From: Lepeophtheirus salmonis
Taxonomy: Eukaryota; Arthropoda; Copepoda; Siphonostomatoida; Caligidae
Length of the DNA: 64,000 bases
NCBI RefSeq assembly: GCF_016086655.4
Contig: NC_052136.2
Location: 9,114,001-9,178,000 of the forward strand
Direction of reading: 5' to 3'
In this document: positions 60,872 through 64,000 of the stretch, piece by piece
Layout of the letters: each line of letters opens with the position of its first letter
How positions within the stretch are numbered: the stretch's first letter is position 1
The notes under the pieces: model-generated
The model's database searches: none
Seen by the model: the letters and a program-made list of their open reading frames with translations, nothing else
What the model was told of the DNA's origin: nothing
Program-made: the position numbers and the translations under genes

Positions 60872-61607
60872 GTAAGACCAAAATATGATAGATGTATTTT
60901 GTAGTATATAAATCCATCATTACACCTACGGGCTTACTGATTTAAAACAAATTATATTTAATATACATGGTACTTTGGAGAAGAATTAGCCTAGTACTAT
61001 AATGTTGAGGTTCCCCTCTCTGCCAATAAATAAAACGACCACACGCGGAATTCACCTTTAATGGGGGATTTCCCTAGGGAGATTCGAAGTTTTCTTTGAA
61101 AAATAACATGATGAATGATCCCTCAAATATGTATGTAGTATCTGACAAAATGATAATTATTCTTGTTTAGCCCCAATCACGATTATATATTTATGAACAT
61201 GTACTATTATAAGAAATATTATCCTTTAGAAAGAGCAGAATTAAGTATTTATTAGAGTTTCCCCTTTCCCGGGAAAGTATTCTTCAGGGAGATACCTGGA
61301 AATTCAGAGATGTGATAGTACCTATATAATACATGAATCCATGTTTCCAAAATTAAAATACATGTTCCTTTAGTATAGGTGCTTCCTATAAACTCATTTT
61401 TTATCAATGCATATAGCACAACATTTGCAATATTGCATAAATTGTTCTTAAAAACTTTATTGTAAATGAATCTTCAATAATATGTTTTGAACTGTTCATT
61501 AAAAAAAAGATTATAGTACGATACGTATTGTGAAATAATTAACTTCTAGACGTCCCGATAATTTTTTGTAGATGTAATATCCCGCAAAATAAATCCTTGT
61601 ATGTGTT

Positions 61608-61989
61608 TGTGCTGGGCTTCGGTCGTAAAATCCTATAATAGTCTGCGGTCCTTATTATTTTTAGTGGCCCGAATTAGTTTAGTTGTTTAAAGAAGTTCGT
61701 CTTGGACCCTATCGGTCTCTTTTTAAATTCGACATAGATTGATTCTATAGATGTTTGTTTCAAAATATGAACATCAACCTAACATAACGTCATATGATGT
61801 TAAATGTTGTGCATAGATCATGTTTGTACACACAGGATAAGGAAGAAAATTAGTCCATAGATTGAAACCAAAAAAAAATTGTTCTATTATATTAAAACCG
61901 AAAAAATCCATGTAGGGTCTGTACCAAAATATGGATCTAAATCGCACATGGAAAAAAAATTGTGTCTTTGACCGAGTCTCAACACTGTT
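61608..61989 (+). mobile_element. Short family A copy (about 380 bases)
   Basis: Begins TGTGCTGGGCTTCGGTC and ends TTGACCGAGTCTCAACACT. It has the same internal order as 55618-56628 (a GGTCTCTTTTTAAATTCGAC step, AACGTCATATGATGTTAAAT, ACCAAAATATGGATCTAAAT) but lacks the transposase portion, so it looks like a deletion derivative. Confidence 0.6.
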
Positions 61990-62426
61990 TTTCATGTCCT
62001 TAATATAAGCAAAAAGAATAAAAAGTCTAATTAAAGGCTAAGAACCGAGACTGTTTAAAAGGGTATGTTCAAAGAGGAATTAATGTTGAAGAAAAACACC
62101 CTCTTTCTTTTCCTATTATTTTAAAGTTTTTTTTTAATGAAATTTTCGTGACGAGAAACAAAAAAACTTACGTAGCAGTTACCCACAATTCGACGGATTA
62201 TTTTTTCATCTTTTAACACGAAGGAAGGGGCCTTGAAATAAATGTATACCAGAATGAAAAACATGAAGGGGATTGAAGGAAATTAGTTTGTAAAATGTTC
62301 AATGTACAATTGTATATTTTTTTATTTATTAATGAATTGTGTGTGTGGGGAAATAACAAACAATGATTCATGACAATGTGGTATTTGAGAAGGGGTCTTT
62401 CTTATATTATATAGATACAATAATAT

Positions 62427-63880
62427 TAGTGGTGGGTTTCGGTCTGGAAATCCTGGACCGGGTTAATACCCTATCATTATAACTAATTCGATTGATCAAA
62501 CCACCCCTGGACCGTTTTTAGTAGTAAAATTTGGTTGGCTTTGGTAATTTAGTTCAGAGCTACCTTTCCTGTATCTTTGGTCCTCTCACGTCCACTTTTT
62601 CCCATTTGATATAATTTTGTGCCCAGATAACATTTTGAAATGTATTAAATTAGTGTTAATATATGGTTTGATTCAGGAGATGAATCAAAGACATGATCAT
62701 TAATAGATGGAAAGGCCTAATTATTTTTCTTAAAATCGATATTTTTTTACATCGGCTATACTGATAGTGATACTATGAAATTGTTGGTGCTTAATTATAG
62801 CTGGAAATATTGTTTCGGTCAACTCTCTCGTTTACTTTTTCGACGTCAAAGAATTTCCCTTGCTATTCCTCAGTATCTTCACTCTATGTATTTTATCTCG
62901 ATGGAATATATGATATTTGGGAATTACAAATTCAAATTTCCATTCAGAGCACAAGAAGAATAAATACCATTCTTAATGGAATTTATGTTTTGTTCGTAAG
63001 ATACATACTGTCACTCAACCTTGCAGATAATATTTTATATTTATCTGGGGCATGCTCCATTATTTACAGGTTCTTAAAAATAGCTAATTCTACCAATCAA
63101 CGTTCAGGGCATGGTAGATAGTATGTATATTTACGTATGCATTTCATAAAACCCAGTACCTGATGTATTACAAAATTTCAAAGCCCCTCCAATCCAACGT
63201 ATCACTTTGTTACCTTTATGGGTATTAAGTAACCTTTCCTTCGAAAAGAAGCAGAAAACAGACACAAAATCAGTTGATAGCAGTTGGCCTATTCTTCCCA
63301 ACTATGAAATTAAAGCTAAATCTTCACTATATTATAAATACCTTGGTACATATACGATTGAATAATTAATCAATATGCCAAGAATTTATTTTGTTTGATG
63401 CAATTGTACCAGATTATTTAGATTCAAAACTACAAGTAAGTACAAAAATGTATTAATGATCATTTAAATATTTTAAATTGGATCAAATGAGAAGATAATG
63501 ACTAATAGTTCCAAGGATTTTAATTCGATAACGTCCAATTTTGAGTTGTTGACATCTGTTTTGGACTAGCCTCTCTCAACTTTGTTACATATGAATTTAT
63601 TATTCGAGAATTGTTCAAAAGAAGCTTATTATAACTGTATATTTTGTGTCAGCGAGACATCCCCGTGCTACTTAATTTGTACACAGCCGCTTAAGGAGGG
63701 GGTCGCAGTGTCATCCATAGCGTACAACAAAATGCAGTATCATTTGGTGTGTTAGAGAGATAACGCCGTGTTTGGTCTCCAAGTTATATTTCAGTCCACA
63801 GTTTGAGACCCTGGTCTTAACCAAAATATCCATTTAGGAAAAATCCCCTCAGGTCAAACCGGAAAAAAAACCCAACACTA
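62427..63880 (+). mobile_element. Family A left end and A/E right end, possibly one element
   Basis: The left end at 62427 reads TTAGTGGTGGGTTTCGGTCT then GGAAATCCTGGACCGG. The right end reads CCCAACACTA at 63880. Just inside the right end, 63548-63790 is a family E block in reverse orientation (minus strand ACGGCGTTATCTCTCTAACA, GCATTTTGTTGTACGCT). Whether the 1.45 kb is one element or two neighbouring ones is not settled. The reading frames between 62775 and 63121 have no transposase motif. Confidence 0.4.
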
Positions 63881-64000
63881 ATATCTGATATGTGTTTAGT
63901 AATAAGAACTTTACTTTTATATACGTACCTATAGTAATGCTAGGTCATCTTCATAAAACTCTTTTTGTCTTTTCGTTTAAAAGTTACCTCATGAAATTTG

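Larger units (their letters stand above)
1076..64000 (+). other. Very long intron, open at the right edge of the window
   Basis: Begins at the strong donor after the 870-1075 exon. No convincing downstream exon in a compatible phase is seen, so the intron may run to or past the end of the window. If the island at 60609-60871 belongs to the same gene it behaves as an alternative first exon, because every frame is stopped between its only upstream AG of note (60600) and the open stretch. Repeats fill much of the intron, and two ratchet-like sites at 11322 and 40162 fit stepwise removal on the + strand. Its length beyond the window is unknown. Confidence 0.45.

Noticed and set aside
1..64000. 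CRISPR arrays, bacterial operons, ribosome binding sites or terminators
   Set aside because: Nothing of the kind is seen. The composition and splice signals are those of an animal nuclear genome.

Overview
Eukaryotic, AT-rich, gene-poor DNA. It has many A/T homopolymer runs, microsatellites, degraded mariner-type elements and small inverted-repeat transposons, and almost no long open reading frame. The mariner remnants and the juxtaposed 3'/5' splice signals suggest an arthropod. A copepod such as a sea louse (Lepeophtheirus or Caligus) would fit the composition, but that is an impression and not a demonstrated match.

The best gene evidence is a first coding exon on the + strand at 870-1075. 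It encodes a serine-rich, acidic-tailed N-terminus and runs straight into a strong splice donor (GAG|GTAAGA). No downstream exon in a compatible frame is convincing, so most or all of the remaining ~63 kb looks like one very long intron. Two positions inside it, 11322/11323 and 40162/40163, have the exact form of recursive-splicing ratchet points: a pyrimidine-rich 3' splice site fused to a 5' splice site, CAG|GTAAGA, with no exon between. A second coding-like island of much higher GC lies at 60609-60871 on the + strand, also with a possible donor. It may be an alternative first coding exon. A weaker minus-strand exon candidate is at 58235-58312.

The rest is repeat landscape. (i) Family A/E: TA-flanked elements ending TAGTGTTGG...CCAACACTA, more than a dozen copies. 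Two carry frameshifted mariner/Tc1-type transposase tails (minus strand in 44034-44997, + strand in 55618-56628). (ii) An internally deleted mariner on the minus strand at 32163-32720 keeps a helix-turn-helix but has lost the middle of the catalytic domain. (iii) Family F: hAT-like elements ending CAGGGGCG...CGCCCCTG, about seven copies (1926, 14932, 18712, 34526, 38464 end, 52436, 53757). (iv) Family C: four copies of a ~210-290 bp element, one nested inside a family A copy at 11522-12168. (v) Family H at 16425-16605 and 54511-54695, plus several near-perfect short hairpins. (vi) Tandem arrays at 34127-35240 (period ~150-165 bp, interrupted by a family F insertion) and 41316-41530. (vii) A decayed antisense fragment of nuclear 28S rRNA at about 18499-18636.

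No intact transposase, tRNA gene, CRISPR array or complete protein-coding gene was seen. All homologies are read by eye from motifs; no alignment or search was run.
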